A stretch of DNA of 23,904 nucleotides from CAYNNP01 sp964398215 (GTDB taxonomy: Bacteria > Planctomycetota > Planctomycetia > Pirellulales > Pirellulaceae): contig CAYNNP010000079.1 of the NCBI GenBank assembly GCA_964398215.1, positions 1-23,904 of the forward strand, read 5' to 3'. Each line of letters begins with the position of its first letter. The first letter of the stretch is position 1. The notes under the pieces are model-generated. The model was not told the origin of the DNA, made no database searches, and saw only the letters and a program-made list of their open reading frames with translations. The position numbers and the translations under genes were made by a program. Of this stretch, positions 7,004 to 15,200 are shown in pieces.

Positions 7004-10000
7004 ATGGCATCTGCGCGCCGACACAATTATTCAGCACGGAACTGGGATTTCAATTCACTCGAAGCGCGTCTGATGTTGGCGGGTGATGTTCAAGCTGCCA
7101 TCAGCGAATCTTCCGCGGCCTGCGTATCTGAGAACGTGCAAGCCACCAGCGATGTCAGTTCGATTGTGTTCATCGACAGTTCTGTTCAAGACACCGATGT
7201 TTTGCAGCAGGCAACCGCACAGGGCAGCGAAGTCGTTCTGATTGACGCGACTCAAGATGGGATTGCACAAATCACTGCTCACTTGAAGAGCCGTCGTGGA
7301 ATTTCTTCGGTGCATCTGGTGGCTCACGGCGACGAAGGTTCGATTCGAATTGGCAACGGTGAACTTAATGCTGTAAACGTCCAGCAGTTTCATGATCAGC
7401 TTCGGCAGTGGGGCGATTCACTTAGCAATGATGCAGACATTTTGCTGTATGGATGCAAGACCGCACACGGCGAAGCTGGCGACCAGTTGCTTGCGGCGAT
7501 TGCACATCTAACGGGAGCCGACGTTGCCGGGTCTGATGATTTGACAGGCAGCCAAACGGGCGATTGGATCCTGGAAAAGTCAGTCGGCGAGATCAATCAC
7601 AATATCGTATTCGCGGTTGATCGGTTGGCTGGATTCTCGGGCCATCTGGGAATCACAATCCGAGCAGCCGGCACGTCTGGTCAAGAAGAATTGCAGTTGG
7701 AGATCAACGGCGAAATCGTCCAGAGCTGGATTGCTTCTGGCACCAACGCTGATGCAGGACAGTTTCGTGACTTTACTTACGATGTCGACGGCATCGACAT
7801 AAATTCAGTGCGAGTTCGATTTGCGAATGACTTTGTAGACCCCAACGGTACGTTCGATCGCAACTTGCGAGTCGACTATGTCTCGGTTGACGGAACGATA
7901 TTTCAATCCGAAGCACAAAATGTTTTGTCGACAGGCACATGGACTCCCGGCAATGGAGTGTCCACCGGTTTTTGGCAGAGCGAGTTCCTCCACGCCAATG
8001 GATTCCTCGAGTACTCATCGGGTTCGCTAGTCGAAGTCGTTGCCAGTGGTGATACGGGTGATGAATCGATGCAGTTGCTGATCGATGGCCAGGTCGTTCA
8101 GACTTATACCGATGTTCCGACCACGCCAACGTCGTATTTCTTTCGGTCCGACCAAATACTAAGTCCTGATCGCATCTCTGTTGCCTTTATCAATGCTGTC
8201 TACGCACCAGAAGTCAATTACGATCAAAATTTGAATGTTGACTTGATCAGAATCGATGGCATTGAGTTTCAAACCGAGGCGCCGAGTACCTTTTCAACGG
8301 GAACTTGGAGACCCGAAGATGGCCTTGTGGAGGGATTCCGACAGAGCGAAACATTGCATGCCAGCGGGGTCTTTCAGTTCGCTGCCTCCGGTTCGCAGCC
8401 CACGGTTCCTGAGCCTCAACCCCCGGCTCCCGAGCCCCAGCCGACGGTTCCTCAAACCTCAACCTTCATTGAGTTTCAACGAAATAACTTTATTGTTCGA
8501 GAAGACACTGGCGCCGCAAATCTTGTTGTCACACGTACTGGCGACTTAAGTCAAGCCTCTCGAGTTGACTTTCGTGTTCCCGGTGGCTTTGCTGTCCCCG
8601 GTAGAGATTTCCAACCTGTCGAAGGGACATTGGAATTCGCTCCAGGTGAGACACAGCAAGTGGTTTCTGTTCCGATCATCAATGATGGAACACCAGAAGG
8701 CACCGAGACATTTACGGTTGAATTGGTCAATGTCAGCGGTGCCGCATTTGGCATCGACCGTACTACGATTGTTACCGTCAATGATGATGACAATGTGAAT
8801 CCGCCGGGAAGTCTGAACGTGCAGTTACCAGAGGGTTTCAGTGCGCAGCGTATCGCTGGGGAAAATAGTTTTGTTGGACCAACCGGCCTGAAGGTTGCCA
8901 ATGATGGGCGAGTTTTCGTGACCGAGAAATTCGGCAGAATTTACGTCGTTGAAAATGGTCAGCGGATTGAAACACCACTGCTGGATTTGACCAGTGAAGT
9001 TTTCGCTGTCGGAACGTCTCAGGGTTTAACTGGGTTTGCGCTCGATCCGAATTTTGACACCAACGGCTTGTTCTACGTTCTATACACGACCTCACAGAAC
9101 GGTGTGCGATTCGGACGGTTGGAGCGTTTCGCCATCAGTGCCGATAACCCGAACCAAGCTGATCTTGCTAGCCGAACGGTATTGATTGGAAACGACGTGT
9201 CGGATGGATTCCCAGACGGTGGCGACATTCACTTGGTCGGTGACTTGCAGTTTGGTAATGATGGTTCGCTATTGGTTAGCTACGGTGATGCAGCTGGCAA
9301 TGGTGATAATGTGACCGCACTAAGGAACGCACAAAGCTTAGATAACTTGGCGGGCAAGATTTCACGGATCAATCCGGCGAATGGGCAAGGCTATGCGTCG
9401 AACCCATTCTTTACAGGCGATGTGAATGACACTCAGTCCAAAATCTGGGTGCTGGGGCTACGGAATCCTTATCGCTTTGAGATAGCCGATGATGGCAGCA
9501 CGAATCCGAATGATGGACGCCCAGGGACGTTGTACATTGGTGACGTTCAATTCACAGGCGCAGAAGAGTTGAATGTCGCGCGTGGCGGCGAAAACTTTGG
9601 CTGGCCGTATTTTGAAGGCAGCGCACCGTTCTTTGGGACCCCACCCAGTAGCGGTCTGACGTTTGCTGAAGTCGAGTTCCCACGCGAGACAGCGCAGACG
9701 TCGATTGGTGGCGCGATCGTTGGAAGCGATGGATTTCCTGCTTCGTATGAAGGCGTCTACTTGCATGCAGATTTCACGGCGGGATGGATTCGTGGGTTCA
9801 ATCTTGACGCACAAGGTAGTCCTATCGGATCGATTGACTTTGCGACTGGTGCCAACGGAATCACGGATTTGGAATGGGATCCTGTGACTGGGCAGCTGTA
9901 CTTTGTTGCATTGAATCAGGCGAACGGTTTCCAAGGCGAGTTGTACGCCATCAATTTTGCGAATCCTAATGGCAGCGGTTTTCAACCCACCGAAATATCA

Positions 10001-10612
10001 ACCGGAAATGATGGCAGTGCGTTTGCGGTAACGTCAAATGGCGAAGTGTATCGTCGCGATGGTGTAACCTGGACACAATTGCCAGGCGCCTATAACAATA
10101 TCGCAGTACTGAATTCGACCACGGTTTGGGGATTGGATCTGTTTGGCAATTTGGCCTTCTGGGATGGTGCCGATTGGGAATCCGTCGCTAGCCGGCCTTT
10201 GAGCGATATCGCGGTATCCGGCAACGGTCAGTTATGGGGCACAGGTACTGGCGGTGAAGTCCTGCAGTGGGATGGCGAACAGTGGATCGAAATTGGAGGG
10301 TTCTTGTCAGATATCGAAGTCGATAACAATGGAACCGTTTGGGGCGTCAATGCACAGCAGCAAATTTGGCAACGTGCTGGCGGTCAGTGGAACCAAATTG
10401 GCGGAGCTTTGGTTGACGTTTCGGTGGGAACAGATGGAGCCGTTTGGGGCGTCAATGCGAACAATGATGTTTGGCGCTTCGATGGTGGCGGCTGGCAACA
10501 GCAATCGATCACACTGACTTCGATTTCGGTGGCGACCGATACGGATATTTGGGGAGTCGATCCAGACGGACAAGTCCGGCGATGGAACGGTGCCGAATGG
10601 CTGTTTGTCTAA
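7004..10612 (+). CDS. Exported multidomain protein: DUF4347, two CBM60-like domains, Calx-beta, sugar dehydrogenase, tectonin-like propeller
   Basis: Probable surface or secreted sugar-oxidising adhesin of 1202 residues. Residues 18-28 carry the SLEARLMLAGD motif found near the N-terminus of many planctomycete exported proteins; no ordinary signal peptide is seen. DUF4347 spans about 50-210 (HLVAHG with His108; LLYGCKTAHG with Cys151). Two homologous Ca-dependent xylan-binding CBM60-like modules follow (about 217-339 and 342-464), then a Pro/Glu/Gln linker (465-486) and a Calx-beta domain (487-600, ending VNDDD). About 605-985 is a PQQ-type glucose/sorbosone dehydrogenase propeller (DIHLVGDLQFGNDGSL, GLRNPYRF, ENFGWPYFEG). 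The C-terminus (about 990-1202) has six units of roughly 35 residues built on VWGVN…W, like tectonin repeats. No dockerin or sorting tail is present at the end. Cofactor use and xylan binding are family inferences. ATG 7004 gives the usual short lead before the LAGD motif. Confidence 0.85.
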   Translation: MASARRHNYSARNWDFNSLEARLMLAGDVQAAISESSAACVSENVQATSDVSSIVFIDSSVQDTDVLQQATAQGSEVVLIDATQDGIAQITAHLKSRRGISSVHLVAHGDEGSIRIGNGELNAVNVQQFHDQLRQWGDSLSNDADILLYGCKTAHGEAGDQLLAAIAHLTGADVAGSDDLTGSQTGDWILEKSVGEINHNIVFAVDRLAGFSGHLGITIRAAGTSGQEELQLEINGEIVQSWIASGTNADAGQFRDFTYDVDGIDINSVRVRFANDFVDPNGTFDRNLRVDYVSVDGTIFQSEAQNVLSTGTWTPGNGVSTGFWQSEFLHANGFLEYSSGSLVEVVASGDTGDESMQLLIDGQVVQTYTDVPTTPTSYFFRSDQILSPDRISVAFINAVYAPEVNYDQNLNVDLIRIDGIEFQTEAPSTFSTGTWRPEDGLVEGFRQSETLHASGVFQFAASGSQPTVPEPQPPAPEPQPTVPQTSTFIEFQRNNFIVREDTGAANLVVTRTGDLSQASRVDFRVPGGFAVPGRDFQPVEGTLEFAPGETQQVVSVPIINDGTPEGTETFTVELVNVSGAAFGIDRTTIVTVNDDDNVNPPGSLNVQLPEGFSAQRIAGENSFVGPTGLKVANDGRVFVTEKFGRIYVVENGQRIETPLLDLTSEVFAVGTSQGLTGFALDPNFDTNGLFYVLYTTSQNGVRFGRLERFAISADNPNQADLASRTVLIGNDVSDGFPDGGDIHLVGDLQFGNDGSLLVSYGDAAGNGDNVTALRNAQSLDNLAGKISRINPANGQGYASNPFFTGDVNDTQSKIWVLGLRNPYRFEIADDGSTNPNDGRPGTLYIGDVQFTGAEELNVARGGENFGWPYFEGSAPFFGTPPSSGLTFAEVEFPRETAQTSIGGAIVGSDGFPASYEGVYLHADFTAGWIRGFNLDAQGSPIGSIDFATGANGITDLEWDPVTGQLYFVALNQANGFQGELYAINFANPNGSGFQPTEISTGNDGSAFAVTSNGEVYRRDGVTWTQLPGAYNNIAVLNSTTVWGLDLFGNLAFWDGADWESVASRPLSDIAVSGNGQLWGTGTGGEVLQWDGEQWIEIGGFLSDIEVDNNGTVWGVNAQQQIWQRAGGQWNQIGGALVDVSVGTDGAVWGVNANNDVWRFDGGGWQQQSITLTSISVATDTDIWGVDPDGQVRRWNGAEWLFV
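10335..10458 (+). repeat. In-gene duplication of a tectonin-like propeller blade
   Basis: The same 19 bases, CCGTTTGGGGCGTCAATGC, occur at 10335-10353 and 10440-10458, exactly 105 bases (35 codons) apart and in frame. They encode VWGVNA at the start of two successive propeller units. Nucleotide identity in one blade core suggests recent duplication or gene conversion within the tandem array; the flanking codons of the two blades have diverged. Confidence 0.75.
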
Positions 10613-10722
10613 GGCCGGTTCTACATCGCCCGGGTTACTGTTCTTCAATCATTGCAATTTGGAAAACTGACTTGCCCTCCTTGAAGATTGTGGAGCGTTG
10701 ATCACAATGCCGCTTTCAGTTT

Positions 10723-11514
10723 TTGCAGCAGGCAACGGTTTTGGCTGATTGGTACGACTATCCGCAGTACTTTGACATGGTCTTTCGAGATGAGACCGCG
10801 GCCGAGGTGCTGTTTTTTGAGCAAGCGTTCGCAAGATTTGGACTTGCCAAAACCAAACACTTGTTGGAGCCAGGTTGTGGCAGCGGTCGACTTGTCGCAG
10901 CCATGGCGGCGCGCGGTTATGACGTTTGCGGTGTCGACCTGAATCAGCGAATGTTGACTTATCTGCGACGCCGCTTGCGTCGTCGTGATCTGAGTGCAGA
11001 TATTTTGCTGGGCGACATGGTGGACCTGTCGATTGGTCAAAAATACGACGCCGCTTTTTGCACCTTCAATACGTTTCGTCATCTGCTGACGGAACAGGAT
11101 TGCACCGCCCATTTGAATTCGATCGCACAGCATTTGCGAGTCGGTGGAATCTACGTTCTTGGGTTCCACATCATCCCCCTTGATGCGGACCCCGAGAGCA
11201 CCGAGCGATGGACGGTCTCGCATGGTGGAACGAAGGTTTCGATGACTTTGAAAGTCATTGAGTTTGAACGAAACGTGCGCAAGGAACGATTGCGGGCATC
11301 GATCAAAGCCACGAAACGCTCTGGGAAAGTCGAGCGTATTCGCAGCGAATTTGATTTGCGGCTTTACACGACTTCCCAAGTGAAAAAGTTGCTGCAGAAA
11401 GTCAGTGACGTTCTGGAAATCGCAGAGATCTACGATTTTGATTACGACATCGATGAACCACGCGAGTTTGATGACGACCTGACGGATGCTGTGTTCGTTT
11501 TACGACGAATCTAA
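10723..11514 (+). CDS. Class I SAM-dependent methyltransferase
   Basis: Methyltransferase with a Rossmann-like fold; the acceptor is unknown. Motif I is LEPGCGSGRL (Glu49, Gly51, Gly53, Gly55), followed by GVDLNQRM in which Asp72 should contact the ribose of SAM. Later beta strands (DAAFCTFNTFRHL; GGIYVLGFHI) fit the family. The 263-residue length is normal for a stand-alone small-molecule or glycan methyltransferase. The frame has a stop at 10699-10701 and no ATG before Met19, so initiation is on TTG 10723, TTG 10741 or ATG 10777. ADWYDYPQYFD just after the second TTG looks like conserved family sequence, making ATG 10777 too late. The stop codon overlaps the end of the opposite-strand esterase gene by four bases. 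Cytosolic, with no signal or membrane segment. Confidence 0.82.
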   Translation: MQQATVLADWYDYPQYFDMVFRDETAAEVLFFEQAFARFGLAKTKHLLEPGCGSGRLVAAMAARGYDVCGVDLNQRMLTYLRRRLRRRDLSADILLGDMVDLSIGQKYDAAFCTFNTFRHLLTEQDCTAHLNSIAQHLRVGGIYVLGFHIIPLDADPESTERWTVSHGGTKVSMTLKVIEFERNVRKERLRASIKATKRSGKVERIRSEFDLRLYTTSQVKKLLQKVSDVLEIAEIYDFDYDIDEPREFDDDLTDAVFVLRRI

Positions 11515-13178
11515 TTTTCTTTAGCAACCTTGACTTGGTAGGCATCAGCCATCGTTTCACCCAATGCAATCACGCCAACCGCGTCGATGACAAGCTGTTT
11601 TGCTTGCGGCGGCAGATCAAAGGCTTTGATGTGCGTGACATGAGTATCGTTGTCAGCAATCTGGCCAATAGGAGCGACAGGATCAAAACGATTGACGTCC
11701 TTTGTATCTGTTGGCGGTTGCTGGCTGATGTACCAATCTAGATTCGGCAGGTCCAAATCGATTCGGCTTTGGCGAATCATGTTCGCAATGTGTTCACCAG
11801 ATTTTTTCCGAAATGGAAAGAACGACATGTCGTTTTCGCCCATGTGATAGAACACGCCCGCAAGCTGAACCGTGTGACCGCGTTCTTGCAGTTGTTTCAT
11901 GCTGGTCTGGATAAAATCAATGAATCGTGGGTAAACGTGCCGCGACTTGGCATCGCTGCCTTGAGGTGACCAATCAACGATTTGCGAACCGCTGTCAGTA
12001 AATTTTGCGATCGCGAACGGTTGTTGGTTATTTTGAACGATGCGTCTTGCGAAGCTCAGTTCGGGTCCAAACGTTCCGTAAAGATTCGCAGGTCCCAGTG
12101 GTTCCCAGTCCATTGATTTCTTGAACCCAGCAGCCAGGTCGTATCGAAACGTGATGGCATGATTGTCGCTGACTAATGAGCGATCAGAATCAGATACTTG
12201 TTCCACAAAGGCTCTTTCGCCTTCCATGTTTCGGTGTCCGGCAAGCACAAAGAGTTTGACAGGTGAATTTGGTTCGTATGGCCAACGGCGGAGCTTGCGA
12301 GCGGGTTGTTTCAACTTTCCAATCGATCGCAGGTAAGCCTGAGCGTAGTTCACACCATGTTCTAGTTGACCAAGCGTTCCGTAGTGATAGTGCAAACCAA
12401 CGCCACCACCAATTTCGACACCGACATGCGAAGTCGGAATGTATTCAGCCATGGAATCATTATCGGTGACTGATTTTTGTCCTTTGCTGATCGCGTACAT
12501 GCGAGGCCGAAGATCCATTCCCCAGATCGTTTTGGTACAAAGTTCACCCACATAGAATCGGAGATTCGGTTCGTTCAAGTCAACACGCCAACGCGCGAGA
12601 TAGGCCTTTAGGTTTTGTCCATAGTTCGCCATGTACTGCTGGTTAAACATGTCGTTTTCGCCTTGGTGCCACATGAACCCTTCGATTTGGAATTTCACAC
12701 CGTCTTTGCGAAGCCGTTCCAAAGATTCTTTGACCAGCTGCAAGGCTAGCGGATACATTTTGAATCCACTTGGCGTTTGCGGGTTCCAGTCACCACCAAG
12801 GTGAGTGCCACCTGCCGCACACTTAATGATAGCGATGGGCGCGTCAATGGATTCGCTAACGGTTTTCGCAAAACTCAGTTCGGGACCAACGGTGTTATTG
12901 ACTGGTGCCAGCGGTACCCAGCCATCGCTTTGCAATTTGTTTTCGCGCCCAATGCAATAGCTAAAGCGAACATCAGCTTGCGGTTGGTCCAGTCCTGCGA
13001 AGGGCGGAAAATTCTGGATGTCGCGGACTTTGGAGTCCGACCCAACCATGTTGGACTGGCCAGCAAAAATGAAAACGCGAACCGTTTCGCTGTGTTTGTC
13101 ATCTGCCTGACCATCGGATGCCAGGAACAGCAAGCAACTTGCTGCCAAAGCTAGCGAAAAGCGAAGGGGGATTTTCAT
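11511..13178 (-). CDS. Exported tandem SASA-type carbohydrate esterase; second domain lacks the catalytic Ser
   Basis: Member of the sialate O-acetylesterase / acetylxylan esterase (SASA, CE6-related) superfamily, which removes O-acetyl groups from sugars. Residues 1-25 are a signal peptide (cleavage near GQA-DD). Domain 1 (about 33-290) has the nucleophile block VFIFAGQSNMVG with Ser42 and the conserved WHQGEND (170-176); GLHYHYG near 261-267 may supply the catalytic His. Domain 2 (about 306-550) repeats the architecture: LFVLAGHRNMEG at 309-320 aligns with the nucleophile block but has Arg316 in place of Ser, and YHMGEND (444-450) matches the second block. Domain 2 is therefore probably non-catalytic, perhaps structural or carbohydrate-binding. 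Total length 555 is about twice a single-domain enzyme. Acetyl-xylan is a reasonable substrate given the xylanase in the window, but sialate or another sugar ester is equally possible. Confidence 0.85.
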   Translation of the reverse strand: MKIPLRFSLALAASCLLFLASDGQADDKHSETVRVFIFAGQSNMVGSDSKVRDIQNFPPFAGLDQPQADVRFSYCIGRENKLQSDGWVPLAPVNNTVGPELSFAKTVSESIDAPIAIIKCAAGGTHLGGDWNPQTPSGFKMYPLALQLVKESLERLRKDGVKFQIEGFMWHQGENDMFNQQYMANYGQNLKAYLARWRVDLNEPNLRFYVGELCTKTIWGMDLRPRMYAISKGQKSVTDNDSMAEYIPTSHVGVEIGGGVGLHYHYGTLGQLEHGVNYAQAYLRSIGKLKQPARKLRRWPYEPNSPVKLFVLAGHRNMEGERAFVEQVSDSDRSLVSDNHAITFRYDLAAGFKKSMDWEPLGPANLYGTFGPELSFARRIVQNNQQPFAIAKFTDSGSQIVDWSPQGSDAKSRHVYPRFIDFIQTSMKQLQERGHTVQLAGVFYHMGENDMSFFPFRKKSGEHIANMIRQSRIDLDLPNLDWYISQQPPTDTKDVNRFDPVAPIGQIADNDTHVTHIKAFDLPPQAKQLVIDAVGVIALGETMADAYQVKVAKEN

Positions 13179-13247
13179 TGCGTTTGTTTGTCAGGTTGGG
13201 GGCAGATCGGCGTCTTGTGATACATCAGGTTAGTGGATTGAATTGCC

Positions 13248-13264
13248 AAAAGCATCATGCTTTT
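13248..13264. repeat. Small palindrome in the divergent esterase/pepF promoter region
   Basis: AAAAGCA (13248-13254) and TGCTTTT (13258-13264) form perfect 7-bp arms around TCA. About 14 bases on, GTACG-TG-CGTAC (13278-13289) is another perfect palindrome, and TACAAT at 13305-13310 could be a -10 box for the peptidase gene about 40 bases upstream of its ATG. In a 171-bp divergent intergenic region these could be operator sites, or the first could stop short transcripts. Function is not established. Confidence 0.3.
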
Positions 13265-13349
13265 TGTTGTGGACTCCGTACGTGCGTACTCCAGGCAGGT
13301 CGGATACAATCCGTCCTGATTCCAATCCAATCCTCGGCACGTGATTATT

Positions 13350-15152
13350 ATGGCAACTGCTACGCTTCCCGATCGTGATCAAGTCTCCGAAACCGACTGC
13401 TGGGACCTGTCCAGTCTTTATGTCGACGATGCTGCCTGGGAAGCCGATTTTACAAAGCTAGAATCACGCATCGAAACCTATGAAACCTTTCGAGGAAGGC
13501 TTGGCGAATCAGCTGCCGTGTTGGCCGAGGCTTTGGAGTTCGACAGTTCATTTGAGAGATCAACCGAACGTTTGGGCCATTATGCGTTCTTGAAAACAAC
13601 CGAGGACCAAGGCAATAGCGACTACCAAGCGATGAAGTCACGGTTTCAGAACTTGGCCGTTCGCGCGAGTCAAGCTGCCAGCTTCATGCGTCCTGAATTG
13701 TTGGCGATCGAAGAATCGGTGATGACGTCGCTGATCGATGATGAAACACTCAGTTTGTATCGATTGCAATTGCAGCGTCTGTTGCGTTATCGGCCTCACA
13801 CATTGTCGGACAACGAAGAACGCCTGTTGGCGATGCAGGGCGAGATGGCGTCTGCCGCCAGCAACGCATTTCGGCAGCTGAATGATGCCGATTTGCGATT
13901 CGGCGAAATCACTGATCATGAAGGACGCGAGATTGAACTTTCGCACGCAACGTTCCACCAGTTGTTGATTTGTCCCGATCGCGCTGTTCGAAAGAAGGCG
14001 TTCGAGCAATATTACAAGCAGTTTTCAACTCACGAAAACACGCTTGCGGCAACTCTGTGCGGCAGCATTCAGCGCGATGTCTATTATGCAAAAGCACGTA
14101 ACTACGAAAGCAGTTTGCAGTCCGCTCTGTTTCCTGACAACGTTCCTGAATCCGTTTACGACAATTTGATCGGCGCTGTTCGCGATGCACTGCCCAGCGT
14201 TCATCAATACCTGGACATTCGACGTCGCAAGATGGGGCTGCCAGACATCCACCACTACGACACGTATGTTCCGATCTTGAGTGATGTCAAAAAACAACAT
14301 ACATGGGATCAGGCGTCCGACGTTGTGATCCAGTCCTTGCAACCGTTGGGCAGTGAGTATGTGGGCGTTTTGCAAGAAGGCTTGGAAGGCCGTTGGGCGG
14401 ATCGCTATCCGAATCGTGGTAAACAGAGTGGCGCGTTCAGTTGCGGCTCGTTTGATGGCGACCCCTACATTTTGATGAACTTTAAACAAGACGTCTTGAA
14501 TGATGTCTACACGCTGACGCATGAAGCCGGGCACTCGATGCACAGCTGGTACTCAGCGAGAAGTCAGCCCTTTGAGTATTACAATTACACGATCTTTGTT
14601 GCTGAAGTCGCTAGTACGTTCAATGAGCAACTGTTGACCGAGCACTTGCTGTCCAAAGCTGAGACTACAGAAGAACGTGCGTATTTGATCAACAACGAAC
14701 TCGATAGCATTCGTGCTACTGTTGTCCGCCAAACGATGTTTGCCGAGTTTGAAAAACGGACACATGAAATGGCCGAGGCGGGCGAACCGTTGACAGTCAA
14801 GTCGTTCCGGGCCGTGTACCGTGAGCTGCTGGAAGCCTATTTTGGGCCGGAGTTCAAGATCGACGAAGTTTTGGAATTGGAGTGCTTTCGAATCCCGCAC
14901 TTCTATCGTGCGTTTTACGTTTACAAGTACGCGACGGGCATGAGTGCGGCGATCGCGCTCTCGCGCCGTGTCTTGGACGGCGGCCAACAAGAACTTGATG
15001 ATTACCTAAGTTTCTTGTCGGGTGGTTGCAGCAAAGACCCGTTGGACTTGTTGAAAAACGCGGGCGTTGACATGAGCAGCCCCGGGCCCGTTGCGACAAC
15101 ACTCAAACGATTCCAAGAATTGACCGCAGAGCTTGATCAATTGCTGACGTAG
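13350..15152 (+). CDS. pepF: Oligoendopeptidase F (M3 family zinc metallopeptidase)
   Basis: Cytosolic zinc endopeptidase that hydrolyses short peptides during peptide turnover. The zinc site is HEAGH at 391-395 (His391, Glu392, His395), with Glu419 in AEVASTFNE as third ligand, the usual M3B arrangement. The N-terminal 180 residues are the helical PepF lobe (SDNEERLLAMQGEM, DADLRFGEI), and the C-terminal HFYRAFYVYKYATGMSAA segment (starting near residue 514) is characteristic. At 600 residues it has the family length. A GTG at 13341 would add three residues (M-I-I); I prefer ATG 13350, although neither has a convincing Shine-Dalgarno sequence. It is divergent from the esterase gene and convergent with the kinase gene, so it is probably transcribed alone. 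No signal peptide is present. Confidence 0.93.
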   Translation: MATATLPDRDQVSETDCWDLSSLYVDDAAWEADFTKLESRIETYETFRGRLGESAAVLAEALEFDSSFERSTERLGHYAFLKTTEDQGNSDYQAMKSRFQNLAVRASQAASFMRPELLAIEESVMTSLIDDETLSLYRLQLQRLLRYRPHTLSDNEERLLAMQGEMASAASNAFRQLNDADLRFGEITDHEGREIELSHATFHQLLICPDRAVRKKAFEQYYKQFSTHENTLAATLCGSIQRDVYYAKARNYESSLQSALFPDNVPESVYDNLIGAVRDALPSVHQYLDIRRRKMGLPDIHHYDTYVPILSDVKKQHTWDQASDVVIQSLQPLGSEYVGVLQEGLEGRWADRYPNRGKQSGAFSCGSFDGDPYILMNFKQDVLNDVYTLTHEAGHSMHSWYSARSQPFEYYNYTIFVAEVASTFNEQLLTEHLLSKAETTEERAYLINNELDSIRATVVRQTMFAEFEKRTHEMAEAGEPLTVKSFRAVYRELLEAYFGPEFKIDEVLELECFRIPHFYRAFYVYKYATGMSAAIALSRRVLDGGQQELDDYLSFLSGGCSKDPLDLLKNAGVDMSSPGPVATTLKRFQELTAELDQLLT

Positions 15153-15200
15153 ACGCTTGTGACGTCGCTGACGGCAAGGACTCGGCCTGCGAATTTGGGA

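Noticed and set aside
10702..11379. 225-codon minus-strand frame opposite the methyltransferase
   Set aside because: The plus strand carries clear SAM-binding motifs; the antisense translation shows no domain.
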